Positions 7,396 through 16,278 of a stretch of DNA of 64,000 bases are shown here, piece after piece. The stretch's first letter is position 1; each line of letters opens with the position of its first letter. Position numbers and translations under genes: made by a program. Source of the DNA: Variovorax paradoxus EPS (GTDB taxonomy: Bacteria > Pseudomonadota > Gammaproteobacteria > Burkholderiales > Burkholderiaceae_C); assembly GCF_000184745.1 (NCBI RefSeq), contig NC_014931.1, positions 3,906,001 through 3,970,000 on the forward strand, read 5' to 3'. Under the pieces are notes generated by a model, which had not been told where the DNA came from, did no database searches, and saw only the letters and a program-made list of their open reading frames with translations.

Positions 7396-10383
7396 GTGCT
7401 TCTGACAAGAAAATCCCCGGGCAGCGCGAGTCAACGCGACTCCGACCCGTCCACCGCCACTTCACCCTTCGTCCACAGCCTGCGGCGCGGCCTTGCGAAT
7501 GCACTGCCGACGATGGACCGGCGTGCCTTCCTGCGGCGCTCCGGTCTCGGTGTCGGTGTAGGCCTCGCCGCCAGCCAGCTCACCCTGATCCAGAAGGCTC
7601 GCGCGGCCGACGGCAGACCCGTCGCCATCGGCGCCGGCAAGATCGAGGTGAAGCGCACCGTGTGTTCGCACTGCTCGGTGGGCTGCGCCTCCGATGCGGT
7701 GGTCGAGAACGGTGTGTGGGTGCGGCAAGAGCCGGTGTTCGACTCCCCCATCAACCTCGGCGCCCACTGCGCCAAGGGCGCCGCGCTGCGCGAACACGGC
7801 CATGGCGAATACCGCCTTCGCTATCCGATGAAGCTCGTGAACGGCAAGTACGAGCGAATCAGCTGGGACACTGCGCTCGACGAAATCACCGCCAAGCTCA
7901 AGGAGCTCACCAAGGCCAGCGGTCCCGATGCGATCTACTGGATCGGCTCGAGCAAGCACAGCAATGAGCAGTCGTACCTGCTGCGCAAGTTCGTGAGCTT
8001 CTTCGGCAGTAACAACTGCGACCACCAGGCGCGCATCTGCCACTCGACCACGGTCGCGGGCGTGGCGAACACATGGGGCTACGGCGCCATGACCAATTCG
8101 TACAACGACATGCGCAATGCGAAGGTCGCGATGTACATCGGCTCCAACGCCGCCGAAGCGCACCCGGTGAGCATGCTGCACATGCTGCATGCGAAGGAAA
8201 ACGGCTGCAAGATGATCGTGGTCGACCCGCGCTTCACCCGCACGGCGGCCAAGGCCCACGAGTACGTGCGCATCCGCTCGGGCTCGGACATCGCGTTTCT
8301 GTTCGGCATCCTGCACCACATCTTCAAGAACGGCTGGGAAGACAAGCGCTACATCAACGACCGTGTCTACGGCATGGACGAAGTGCGCGCGGACGTGATG
8401 AGCAAGTGGACGCCCGACAAGGTCGAAGAGGCCTGCGGCGTCAGCGAGGCCCAGGTGCTGAAGGTCGCCACGATGCTCAACGAGAACCGGCCGGGCACCG
8501 TGGTCTGGTGCATGGGCCAGACGCAGCACACCATCGGCAACGCGATCGTGCGGGCTTCCTGCATCCTGCAACTGGCGCTCGGCAACGTCGGCAAGTCGGG
8601 CGGCGGCACCAACATCTTCCGCGGCCACGACAACGTGCAAGGCGCGACCGACGTCGGCCCCAACCCCGATTCGCTGCCCGGCTACTACGGCCTCGTCGAA
8701 GGTTCTTGGAAGCACTTCGCCGCCACCTGGGGCGTGGACTTCGAATGGATCAAGGGCCGCTTCGCATCGCCCGCGATGATGAGCAAGCCCGGCATCACGG
8801 TTTCGCGCTGGATCGACGGCGTGCTCGAGAAGAACGAGCTGATCGACCAGGACTCGAACCTGCGCGGCGTCTTCTACTGGGGCCACGCGCCCAACTCGCA
8901 GACGCGCGGTCTCGAGATGAAGCGGGCCATGGACAAGCTGGATCTGCTGGTCGTGGTCGACCCCTACCCTTCGGCCACCGCCGCCATGGCCGCCATGCCG
9001 GGGCGCCCCGAGGACATGAACGCGAATCGCGCGGTCTACCTGCTGCCGGCCTGCACGCAGTTCGAGACCAGCGGGTCGGTGACGGCCTCGAACCGGTCGA
9101 TCCAATGGCGCGAGAAGGTCATCGAGCCGCTGTGGGAGAGCCGCAGCGACCACATGATCATGCAGCAGTTCGCCGACCGCCTGGGCTTCGGCAAGGAGCT
9201 CAGCAAGAACTACAAGATGCAGAAGGTCAAGGGCATGGACGAGCCCGTGCCCGACGACATCCTGCGCGAGATCAACAAGTCGTGCTGGGCCGTCGGCTAC
9301 ACCGGCCAGAGCCCGGAGCGGCTGCAGGCGCACATGCGCAACATGGCCGCCTTCGACGTGCGCACGCTCAAGGCCAAGGGCTCGGTGAAGGACAAGGTCA
9401 ACGGCTACGACATGACGGGCGATTACTTCGGGTTGCCCTGGCCCTGCTACGGCACACCCGAGCTCAAGCACCCGGGCTCGCCGAATCTCTACGACCCCTC
9501 CAAGCACGTGATGGACGGCGGCGGCAACTTCCGCGCGAACTTCGGTGTCGAGCGCAGCGGCAAGAACCTGCTGGCCGAGGACGGCTCGCATTCGCTGGGC
9601 GCCGACATCACCACCGGCTACCCCGAGCTCGACCACCTGCTGCTCAAGAAGCTCGGCTGGTGGGACGAACTGACCGATGCCGAGAAGCCCAAGGCCGAAG
9701 GCAAGAACTGGAAGACCGACAGCTCGGGCGGCATGATCCGCGTGTTCATGAAGAACCATGGCTGCCACCCGTTCGGCAATGCCAAGGCGCGGGCCGTGGT
9801 GTGGAATTTTCCGGATGGCATTCCGCAGCACCGCGAACCGCTCTACGGCACGCGGCCCGACCTGGCCGTGAAGTATCCGACGCACGACGACAAGATGGCC
9901 TTCTGGCGCATGCCCACGCTCTACAAGAGCGTCCAGCAGAAGAACATCGCCGACAAGATCGCCGAGAAATTCCCGTACATCATGACCTCGGGCCGCCTCG
10001 TGGAGTACGAGGGCGGGGGCGAAGAAACGCGCTCCAATCCCTGGCTCGCCGAGCTGCAGCAGGAGATGTTCGTCGAGATCAATCCGAAGGTGGCGGCCGA
10101 GAAGAACATCCGCAACGGCGAGCGCGCCTGGGTACACACGCCCACCGGCGCCAAGCTCAACGTGCAGGCCCTGGTCACCGAGCGCGTCGGACCCGACACC
10201 GTGTTCATGCCCTTCCACTTCTCGGGCCACTGGCAGGGGGCGGACATGCTCGCCTACTACCCGAAGGGCGCGGCGCCCATCGTGCGCGGCGAGGCGATCA
10301 ACACCGGCACCACCTACGGCTACGACAGCGTCACCATGATGCAAGAGACCAAGACCACGGTCTGCAACATCGAGAAGGCATAA
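7396..10383 (+). CDS. Respiratory formate dehydrogenase, catalytic (alpha) subunit, Tat-exported
   Basis: A 995-residue Mo/W-bis-PGD oxidoreductase that oxidises formate in the periplasm. The Tat motif DRRAFLRRSG is at residues 41-50. Cys90, Cys93, Cys97 and Cys125 bind a 4Fe-4S cluster. The active-site pair is Cys215-His216 in QARICHSTT, encoded by TGC at 8038-8040, so this is a cysteine rather than selenocysteine enzyme. A GTG start is chosen because GAGGAG ends 5 bases upstream; it gives a 40-residue leader before the Tat motif, and an ATG start at residue 40 is the alternative. Metal identity cannot be read directly, but the tungstate transporter downstream points to tungsten. Confidence 0.95.
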   Translation: MLLTRKSPGSASQRDSDPSTATSPFVHSLRRGLANALPTMDRRAFLRRSGLGVGVGLAASQLTLIQKARAADGRPVAIGAGKIEVKRTVCSHCSVGCASDAVVENGVWVRQEPVFDSPINLGAHCAKGAALREHGHGEYRLRYPMKLVNGKYERISWDTALDEITAKLKELTKASGPDAIYWIGSSKHSNEQSYLLRKFVSFFGSNNCDHQARICHSTTVAGVANTWGYGAMTNSYNDMRNAKVAMYIGSNAAEAHPVSMLHMLHAKENGCKMIVVDPRFTRTAAKAHEYVRIRSGSDIAFLFGILHHIFKNGWEDKRYINDRVYGMDEVRADVMSKWTPDKVEEACGVSEAQVLKVATMLNENRPGTVVWCMGQTQHTIGNAIVRASCILQLALGNVGKSGGGTNIFRGHDNVQGATDVGPNPDSLPGYYGLVEGSWKHFAATWGVDFEWIKGRFASPAMMSKPGITVSRWIDGVLEKNELIDQDSNLRGVFYWGHAPNSQTRGLEMKRAMDKLDLLVVVDPYPSATAAMAAMPGRPEDMNANRAVYLLPACTQFETSGSVTASNRSIQWREKVIEPLWESRSDHMIMQQFADRLGFGKELSKNYKMQKVKGMDEPVPDDILREINKSCWAVGYTGQSPERLQAHMRNMAAFDVRTLKAKGSVKDKVNGYDMTGDYFGLPWPCYGTPELKHPGSPNLYDPSKHVMDGGGNFRANFGVERSGKNLLAEDGSHSLGADITTGYPELDHLLLKKLGWWDELTDAEKPKAEGKNWKTDSSGGMIRVFMKNHGCHPFGNAKARAVVWNFPDGIPQHREPLYGTRPDLAVKYPTHDDKMAFWRMPTLYKSVQQKNIADKIAEKFPYIMTSGRLVEYEGGGEETRSNPWLAELQQEMFVEINPKVAAEKNIRNGERAWVHTPTGAKLNVQALVTERVGPDTVFMPFHFSGHWQGADMLAYYPKGAAPIVRGEAINTGTTYGYDSVTMMQETKTTVCNIEKA

Positions 10384-10392
10384 GGAAATCCC

Positions 10393-11013
10393 ATGGCAAG
10401 AATGAAGTTCGTCTGCGATTCCGAACGCTGCATCGAGTGCAACGGCTGTGTCACGGCCTGCAAGAACGAGAACGAGGTGCCATGGGGCGTGAACCGGCGC
10501 CGCGTGGTCACGCTCAACGACGGCCTGCCGGGCGAGAAGTCGATCTCGGTGGCCTGCATGCATTGCTCCGACGCGCCCTGCATGGCGGTGTGCCCGGTGC
10601 AGTGCTTCTATCGCACCGACGAAGGCGTGGTGCTGCACGACAAGGACGTGTGCATCGGCTGCGGCTACTGCTCGTACGCCTGCCCGTTCGGCGCACCGCA
10701 GTTCCCGTCGCAGGGCACCTTCGGCGCGCGCGGCAAGATGGACAAGTGCACCTTCTGCGCCGGCGGCCCCGAGGCCAACGGCTCCGAAGCCGAATTCGAG
10801 AAGTACGGCCGCAACCGCCTGGCCGAAGGCAAGCTGCCGGCTTGCGCCGAGATGTGCTCGACCAAGGCACTGTTGGCCGGCGACGGCGACGTGGTGGCCG
10901 ACATCTTCCGCACCCGCGTCGTGCATCGCGGCACCGGCGCGGAAGTCTGGGGCTGGGGCACGGCCTACGGTTCGCAGCAGGCAGGCACGCCGCCCACCGG
11001 AGACAAGAAGTGA
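10393..11013 (+). CDS. Formate dehydrogenase beta subunit (four 4Fe-4S clusters)
   Basis: A 206-residue electron-transfer subunit of the FDH3-beta type. Cysteines fall in four sets: C13/16/19/23, C55/58/63/67, C87/90/93/97 and C119/122/151/155, which predicts four 4Fe-4S clusters linking the catalytic subunit to cytochrome b. Unlike FdnH/FdoH of enterobacteria it is short and lacks the C-terminal membrane anchor, so the gamma subunit must hold it at the membrane. It has no signal peptide; co-export with the Tat-bearing alpha subunit is expected. It lies 9 bases after the alpha subunit gene and overlaps the following lipoprotein start. Confidence 0.95.
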   Translation: MARMKFVCDSERCIECNGCVTACKNENEVPWGVNRRRVVTLNDGLPGEKSISVACMHCSDAPCMAVCPVQCFYRTDEGVVLHDKDVCIGCGYCSYACPFGAPQFPSQGTFGARGKMDKCTFCAGGPEANGSEAEFEKYGRNRLAEGKLPACAEMCSTKALLAGDGDVVADIFRTRVVHRGTGAEVWGWGTAYGSQQAGTPPTGDKK

Positions 11014-11261
11014 GACGCGCGGCCCTGACCCTGTTGGCGCTCGCGTCGGGCGCCTTGCTGCTTGCGGCCTGCACCGAGAAGCCGCAGACGAACGCGGAGG
11101 GCGTCAAGCACGATGCGGTGCCCTGGAGCGGCACCGGCACGCAGGCCAACACCGGCACCGTCTTCACCGCGCCCGGCTGGAAAGTGGGCGACAAGACGGC
11201 GTGGGAGCAGCAGATCAAGCTCCGCTCCAACGGCCAGAACGAATACACCCGAGAAAACTGA
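11010..11261 (+). CDS. Small predicted lipoprotein within the formate dehydrogenase operon
   Basis: An 83-residue protein starting at a GTG that overlaps the beta-subunit stop (GTGA). The N-terminus RRAALTLLALASGALLLAAC is a lipoprotein signal with a lipobox LAAC, placing the mature protein of about 62 residues on the periplasmic side. The mature part (VPWSGTGTQANTG, APGWKVGDKTAWEQQ) has no domain I recognise. Position between the beta and gamma subunits suggests an assembly factor or an extra small subunit of the complex. It is easily missed because it is short and uses GTG. Confidence 0.75.
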   Translation: MRRAALTLLALASGALLLAACTEKPQTNAEGVKHDAVPWSGTGTQANTGTVFTAPGWKVGDKTAWEQQIKLRSNGQNEYTREN

Positions 11262-11273
11262 GCCGGAGGCCGC

Positions 11274-12554
11274 ATGAGCGTCGTCACCCTTCGCACCAGG
11301 CAAGCCTTCAATGCGCTGTTGGCAACCGCGCTGCTGGGCTGCGCGGCGGGCGCGTTGGCCCAGGCCGGCAACCCGGCAACGGGCGGCGTAGACGCCGCAG
11401 CGCCAGCCCCCTCTTCTTCCTCCCCCGCGGCTGCGCCTGCTGCCACGACAGCCGCACCGGCTCCGCAAGCCGCGGGCGGCATCCGCAGCCAGAACATCTT
11501 CGACGTGAAGCTCGAGGCCAGCGCCGACCCGCACTACCTCAACCAGACCAACGGCGAGCGCAACAAGGTCCAGCCCGGCAACAACGCGCCGATGTGGCGC
11601 CAGGTGAGCGGCGGCGTCACCGGCTACAGCAGCCTGCCCTTGAGCGAGGCGCCCGAGGCCGGCAACCTGATCCAGGGCTTCGTGCAGTACCCGGGCTCGC
11701 GCTTCACCAATGCCGGCGAGGCGTGGCGCCAGGTGCGCAACAACTGGATCATTCCGTACGGTGCGGCGTTGCTCTTTGTCACCTTGCTGGCGCTGGCGAT
11801 CTTCTATTTCACGCGCGGACCGATCCGCCTGCACGGCACCGAGACCGGCCGCAAGATCGAGCGCTTCACGCCCTTCGAGCGCGCCACGCACTGGTCGAAC
11901 GCCATCGCCTTCGTCACGCTCGCGCTCTCGGGCATCGTGATGGCCTTCGGCAAGTTCTTCCTGCTGCCGGTGCTGGGCAGCGCGCTCTTCGGCTACCTGG
12001 CCTACGTGCTCAAGACCGTGCACAACTTCGTCGGGCCGCTGTTCGTGGTGACCACGCTGTTCATGATCTTCACCTTCATCCGCAGCAACTGGCCGGGCAA
12101 GGAAGACTTCACCTGGCTGCGGCACGGCGGCGGCCTCTTCGGCGGCAAGGAGCCGGCGTCGCACCGCTTCAATGCCGGCGAGAAGCTGGTGTTCTGGGGC
12201 GGCGTGCTGTTTCTCGGCAGCATCGTCATCGCCTCGGGGCTGTTCCTGGACAAGCTCCTGCCCGGCTTCGTCTACACGCGCGGCGAGATGCAGGTCGCGC
12301 ACATGGTGCATGCCGTGGCCACGCTCTTCATGATGGCGATGATCATGGGCCACATCTACATCGGCACGCTCGGCATGACGGGCGCCTACAAGGCGATGCG
12401 CGAAGGCTACGTCGACGAAACCTGGGCCCGCGAGCATCACCGGCTCTGGTACGACGACATCGAGGCGGGCAAGATCCCGGCACAGCGCTCGTCGCCGCCC
12501 GAGGCACCACCCGAGCCCGCACGGCCGGCGACCGCGCAAGGAACCTCCGCATGA
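11274..12554 (+). CDS. Formate dehydrogenase gamma subunit (cytochrome b)
   Basis: A 426-residue membrane subunit that takes electrons from the beta subunit to the quinone pool. An N-terminal signal (LLATALLGCAAGALAQA) is followed by a Pro/Ala/Ser linker and a periplasmic stretch to about residue 155. About five hydrophobic segments follow (roughly 158-180, 207-226, 238-269, 305-325, 338-364). Histidines 206, 250, 343/346 and 360 lie in or beside them as candidate haem b ligands, as in the FdnI family. The long N-terminal periplasmic extension exceeds the roughly 200-residue enterobacterial FdnI and is typical of the FDH-gamma form in this operon type. Its stop overlaps the next start. Confidence 0.93.
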   Translation: MSVVTLRTRQAFNALLATALLGCAAGALAQAGNPATGGVDAAAPAPSSSSPAAAPAATTAAPAPQAAGGIRSQNIFDVKLEASADPHYLNQTNGERNKVQPGNNAPMWRQVSGGVTGYSSLPLSEAPEAGNLIQGFVQYPGSRFTNAGEAWRQVRNNWIIPYGAALLFVTLLALAIFYFTRGPIRLHGTETGRKIERFTPFERATHWSNAIAFVTLALSGIVMAFGKFFLLPVLGSALFGYLAYVLKTVHNFVGPLFVVTTLFMIFTFIRSNWPGKEDFTWLRHGGGLFGGKEPASHRFNAGEKLVFWGGVLFLGSIVIASGLFLDKLLPGFVYTRGEMQVAHMVHAVATLFMMAMIMGHIYIGTLGMTGAYKAMREGYVDETWAREHHRLWYDDIEAGKIPAQRSSPPEAPPEPARPATAQGTSA

Positions 12555-12946
12555 AGCACACGCTGATCCTTCTCTGTGCACTGGCGCTCCCGCTGGCTGC
12601 AACGTCCGCCTTCGCCAAGCTGCCGGCACCCTCGCCCGAAGCGCAGGCCAAGGCCGCCGACACCGCGGCCCGGACCGCGTGGAACACCAAGACCGACGCC
12701 TACCTGCTCTGCAAGGCGCAGGACCAGGTCGCGGCCAAGTACCGCGCCAGCGCCCAGGCCGCAGGCAAGCCGGCGCCCGCGGCAATGGCGACGCCGCCTT
12801 GCGTGGACCCGGGCCCTTACGCCGCGGCGCCGACCGAGACCAAGCCCATCGAGGCATCGGGCGCGCATTCGCCGGCTCCCACGGCGGCGGCACCGCCCAG
12901 CACGAACCAGACCTCGGCACAGACGAATCCCGCACCGAAGAAGTAA
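12551..12946 (+). CDS. Small secreted protein of unknown function ending the formate dehydrogenase operon
   Basis: A 131-residue protein whose ATG overlaps the gamma-subunit stop (ATGA). The signal peptide is clear (MKHTLILLCALALPLAATSAFA, cleavage about residue 22). The mature part has a charged helix with two cysteines about 35 residues apart (YLLCKAQDQVAAKY, then ATPPCVDPGPY) and a Pro/Ala/Thr-rich tail. No domain is recognised. Coupling to the gamma subunit suggests a periplasmic accessory role, which is inference only. Confidence 0.75.
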   Translation: MKHTLILLCALALPLAATSAFAKLPAPSPEAQAKAADTAARTAWNTKTDAYLLCKAQDQVAAKYRASAQAAGKPAPAAMATPPCVDPGPYAAAPTETKPIEASGAHSPAPTAAAPPSTNQTSAQTNPAPKK

Positions 12947-13061
12947 GCCGGCGGCAGGTGCCGTTGGCTGCCCCAGTCACCTCGGGCGGGTGGCTGGCAG
13001 GCGATGGGCCGGGCGCGATGCGCGTCGAGGCCGGCGACCTCCAACTTTCTATACTGGCCCG

Positions 13062-14315
13062 ATGCCCACACCCGAACGAACTGTCTCGACCGATGTGCGT
13101 ATGCGCGGCTTCAGCCAGCGCGCCGAGGTTCCCGCCGCCCTCGCGTGGATCGATGCCCATGCGGCGCTGCTGCCCGGCGAATCCGTGGCGGTCGACGAGG
13201 CCACGGGACGGGTGCTCCTTCATGAGGTGATCGCGCCCATCGCGGTGCCCGAGTTCGATCGCGCGGCCATGGACGGCTATGCGCTGCGCGGCGGCGAGAC
13301 CACCGGTGCCGGCGAATACAACCCGCTGGAATTCCCGGTCGTGGGCCATGCCTGGCCGGGCCGGCCCTTCGAAGGCGAAGTGCCCGCGGGCGCCGCCATT
13401 CGCATCATGACCGGGGCGCCGGTGCCATCGGGATTGGACGCGGTGGTGCCCGCCGAATACGCAAGCGAGCAGGACGGCCGGCTTGCCATCACGCGCGCCG
13501 TCGCTCCGGGCCAGCATGTGGGCCACATCGGCGAAGACATTGCGCGCGGCAGCACGGCCCTCGCCGCAGGCCGCCGGCTTCGCCCGCAGGATGCGGGACT
13601 GGCGGCTTCGCTCGGCCTCGCGCAACTGCAGGTGTTGCGCCAGCCGCGCGTGCGGCTGCTCGTCACCGGCAACGAAGTGCGGGCGCCCGGCACGCCCAAG
13701 GGACCCTTCGAGATCTACGACGCCAACTCCGTGACCTTGCGCGGCCTGGTCGCGCGCGACGGCGGGCTGCTCGAATCTCATCAGCGCCTGGGCGACGACC
13801 CCGAGGTCATCGCGGAGGCGCTCGCGGCGCCCGGCGCCGACGTGGTGCTCGTCTCCGGCGGCTCCAGCGTGGGCGCCGAGGACCATGCGCCGCGCCTCTT
13901 GGCCGAACGGGGCGAGCTGGCCATCCACGGCATCGCGATGCGGCCTTCCAGCCCGGCCGGCATGGGCCGCATCGGCGACACGCTGGTCTTCCTGTTGCCG
14001 GGCAATCCGGTCTCCTGCCTCTGCGCCTACGACTTCTTCGCGGGCCGCGCGATCCGCCTGCTCGGCGGCCGGCCCGCCGACTGGCCCTATCCCCGCACGC
14101 GTGCGACCGTCGCGCGCAAGATCGTCTCGCAAGTCGGACGCGTCGACTACGTGCGCGTGAAGATCGGCCCCGAAGGCGTGGAGCCGCTCGCGCTCTCGGG
14201 TGCGTCCGTGCTGAGTTCGACCACGCGGGCCGACGGCTTCGTGGTGGCCCCCGCCGAAAGCGAAGGCTTCGGGGCGGGAACCGAAGTCACTGTCTACCTC
14301 TACGAGTGCCCGTGA
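13062..14315 (+). CDS. moeA: Molybdopterin molybdenumtransferase MoeA
   Basis: A 417-residue enzyme that inserts molybdate (or tungstate) into adenylylated molybdopterin. MoeA signatures are present in order: FDRAAMDGYAL, IMTGAPVPSGLDAVVP, LLVTGNEV, SGGSSVG and LLPGNPVS. The start is preceded by TATACT at 13050-13055, which would fit a -10 box giving an almost leaderless transcript; no ribosome binding site is visible. It is the first of two adjacent MoeA-type genes, and its stop overlaps the GTG of the second. Its place between the enzyme operon and the oxyanion transporter suggests it serves this enzyme. Confidence 0.93.
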   Translation: MPTPERTVSTDVRMRGFSQRAEVPAALAWIDAHAALLPGESVAVDEATGRVLLHEVIAPIAVPEFDRAAMDGYALRGGETTGAGEYNPLEFPVVGHAWPGRPFEGEVPAGAAIRIMTGAPVPSGLDAVVPAEYASEQDGRLAITRAVAPGQHVGHIGEDIARGSTALAAGRRLRPQDAGLAASLGLAQLQVLRQPRVRLLVTGNEVRAPGTPKGPFEIYDANSVTLRGLVARDGGLLESHQRLGDDPEVIAEALAAPGADVVLVSGGSSVGAEDHAPRLLAERGELAIHGIAMRPSSPAGMGRIGDTLVFLLPGNPVSCLCAYDFFAGRAIRLLGGRPADWPYPRTRATVARKIVSQVGRVDYVRVKIGPEGVEPLALSGASVLSSTTRADGFVVAPAESEGFGAGTEVTVYLYECP

Positions 14316-16240
14316 AAGCCCAAACTCAATTTCTCGATGTCGTGACGCGCGACGAGGCCGAGCGCCGTTTTCGCGAACACCTGAACCTCGCGCCGCTGGG
14401 CCGCGAGACCGTGCCGCTGCACGCGGCGCTGGGCCGCGTGCTCGCCGAGGACGTGGCCGCGCCCATCGACGTGCCCGGCTTCGACCGCTCCAACGTCGAT
14501 GGCTTCGCAGTGCAGGCCGCCGACACCTGGGGCGCGATGGAAGAGCAGGCGCGCTCGCTGGCCCTCGTCGGCGAGACGCTCGCGCCCGGCATCGTGCCCC
14601 GGCGCGAAGTGGCGCACGGCCAGGTGACCGCGATCGCCACCGGCGGCATGCTGCCGCGCGGCGCCGATGCGGTGGTGATGGTGGAGCACACCGATGCCGA
14701 GGACGGCCAGGTGCAGATCCGCCGCGCGGCCGTCGAGGGCGAGAACGTCAGCTACGCCGGCACCGACATCGCACGCGGCGAAACCGTGCTGCGCGCCGGC
14801 CAGCCGCTGAGCTCGCGGGAGATCGGCGTGCTCGCGGCCCTCGGCCTGGCCGAGGTCGGCGTGTACCGCAAACCGCGCGTGGCCATCTTCTCCACCGGCA
14901 ACGAAATCGTCGCGCCCGGTGCGCCGCTGCCCACCGGCGCGGTGTACGACTCCAACGCCGCCATCATCGGCGCCGCTGTCGAGGAACTGGGCGGCCTGCC
15001 GGTGCGGCTGGGCGTGATTCCGGACGACGAGGCCCTGCTGTCGGCCGCGCTCGCGCGAGGTTTGGAATGCGATGCCGTGGTCTTCTCGGGCGGCACGTCC
15101 AAGGGCGAAGGCGACCTCTCGTACCGCGTGGTGGCCGCGCTCGGCGACCCGGGCATCGTGGCGCACGGCGTGGCGCTCAAGCCCGGCAAGCCGGTGTGCC
15201 TGGCGGTCACGGGCGGCAAGCCGGTCGTGATCCTGCCGGGCTTTCCGACCTCGGCGGTCTTCACCTTCCACGAGTTCCTCGCGCCCGTGATCCACGCCTT
15301 CGCAGGCCAACCGCCCGAGCGGCGCGAGCACATCGCGGCCACGCTGCCCATGCGCGTGAACTCCGAGCGCGGCCGCACCGAATATCTGTTGGTGGGCCTG
15401 GTGCCCACCGAGCAAGGCGTGGCCGCCTATCCGATGGGCAAGGGCTCGGGCTCTGTCACCACGTTCAGCAGCGCGGATGGCTTCATCACCATCGGCCAGC
15501 ACACCGAGATCGTCGATGCCGGCGCGCCGGTGCAGGTGCAGCTGCTGGGCCAGGGACTGGACCCGGCCGACCTGATCTTCATCGGCAGCCATTGCGTCGG
15601 CCTCGATTGGCTGACCGGCGAACTGATGCGCCAGGGCATCCGCATCAAGGCCATGAACGTGGGAAGCACCGGCGGGCTGATGGCCGCGCGGCGGGGCGAA
15701 TGCGACGTGGCGGGCATCCACCTGATGGACCCGGCGACGGGCGTCTACAACCTGCCGCTGCTCACGCCGGGGCTCGATCTGATTCCAGGGTACGGCCGCA
15801 TGCAGGGCATCGTCTACCGCCCGGGCGATGCGCGCTTCGAGGGACTCGTCGCCGCCGCGGCCATCGCGGCCGCGACCACGCAGCCCGGCTGCACCATGGT
15901 CAACCGCAATGCCGGCAGCGGCACGCGCATCCTCATCGACCGCCTGCTCGGCAGCACCAAGCCGCCCGGCTACGGCGTGCAGACCAAGTCGCACAACGCG
16001 GTGGCGGTGGCCGTGGCGCAAGAGCGCGCCGACTGGGGCCTGGCCATCGACACGGTCGCGCGGCAATACGGCCTCGGCTTCATTCCGGTGCAGGAAGAGC
16101 GCTACGACTTCGTGGCGCCCAAGGCGCGGCGCGACCGCGCGCCTGTGCAGGCGTTCGTTGCGTTGCTGCAATCGGCCACGGCGCGCGAGGCGCTGCGTGG
16201 CTTGGGCTTTCGCATTGACGACGCAGCCGCCGCTTCCTGA
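14312..16240 (+). CDS. MoeA fused to a periplasmic-binding-protein-like domain
   Basis: A 642-residue protein. Residues 1 to about 410 form a second MoeA domain (PGFDRSNVDGFAV, LPRGADAVVMVEHT, STGNEI, FSGGTSKGEGDLSY, LPGFPTSAVF). From about 415 to the end lies a type-II binding-protein-like domain (VGSTGGLMAARRGECDVAG, NRNAGSGTRILID), as in the molybdopterin-protein/substrate-binding family. There is no signal peptide, so the binding domain is cytoplasmic and could sense or hand over the oxyanion. The GTG start at 14312 overlaps the moeA stop; an in-frame GTG at 14306 is an alternative. Two MoeA paralogues side by side suggest division of labour, perhaps Mo versus W; this is inference. Confidence 0.9.
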   Translation: MKAQTQFLDVVTRDEAERRFREHLNLAPLGRETVPLHAALGRVLAEDVAAPIDVPGFDRSNVDGFAVQAADTWGAMEEQARSLALVGETLAPGIVPRREVAHGQVTAIATGGMLPRGADAVVMVEHTDAEDGQVQIRRAAVEGENVSYAGTDIARGETVLRAGQPLSSREIGVLAALGLAEVGVYRKPRVAIFSTGNEIVAPGAPLPTGAVYDSNAAIIGAAVEELGGLPVRLGVIPDDEALLSAALARGLECDAVVFSGGTSKGEGDLSYRVVAALGDPGIVAHGVALKPGKPVCLAVTGGKPVVILPGFPTSAVFTFHEFLAPVIHAFAGQPPERREHIAATLPMRVNSERGRTEYLLVGLVPTEQGVAAYPMGKGSGSVTTFSSADGFITIGQHTEIVDAGAPVQVQLLGQGLDPADLIFIGSHCVGLDWLTGELMRQGIRIKAMNVGSTGGLMAARRGECDVAGIHLMDPATGVYNLPLLTPGLDLIPGYGRMQGIVYRPGDARFEGLVAAAAIAAATTQPGCTMVNRNAGSGTRILIDRLLGSTKPPGYGVQTKSHNAVAVAVAQERADWGLAIDTVARQYGLGFIPVQEERYDFVAPKARRDRAPVQAFVALLQSATAREALRGLGFRIDDAAAAS

Positions 16241-16278
16241 CACCCGATGCATTTCCAACTCTTGAGGACCACCCCCCG

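Noticed and set aside
8029..8052. Selenocysteine site in the formate dehydrogenase catalytic subunit
   Set aside because: The active-site codon at 8038-8040 is TGC (Cys), so no recoding is needed.
7462..10926. Leftward open frame of about 1,150 codons opposite the formate dehydrogenase genes
   Set aside because: It is antisense to a gene with full motif support; its translation is His/Ala/Val/Arg-rich without domains, a typical artefact of high-GC third positions.
8073..11261. Rightward open frame of over 1,000 codons in another frame of the same genes
   Set aside because: Arg/Pro/His-rich shadow of the catalytic subunit. Only its last 82 residues correspond to the real lipoprotein gene starting at GTG 11010.
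12947..13061. Molybdenum-cofactor riboswitch before moeA
   Set aside because: The 115-base gap is too short and I see no multi-helix structure; only a weak -10-like TATACT is present.
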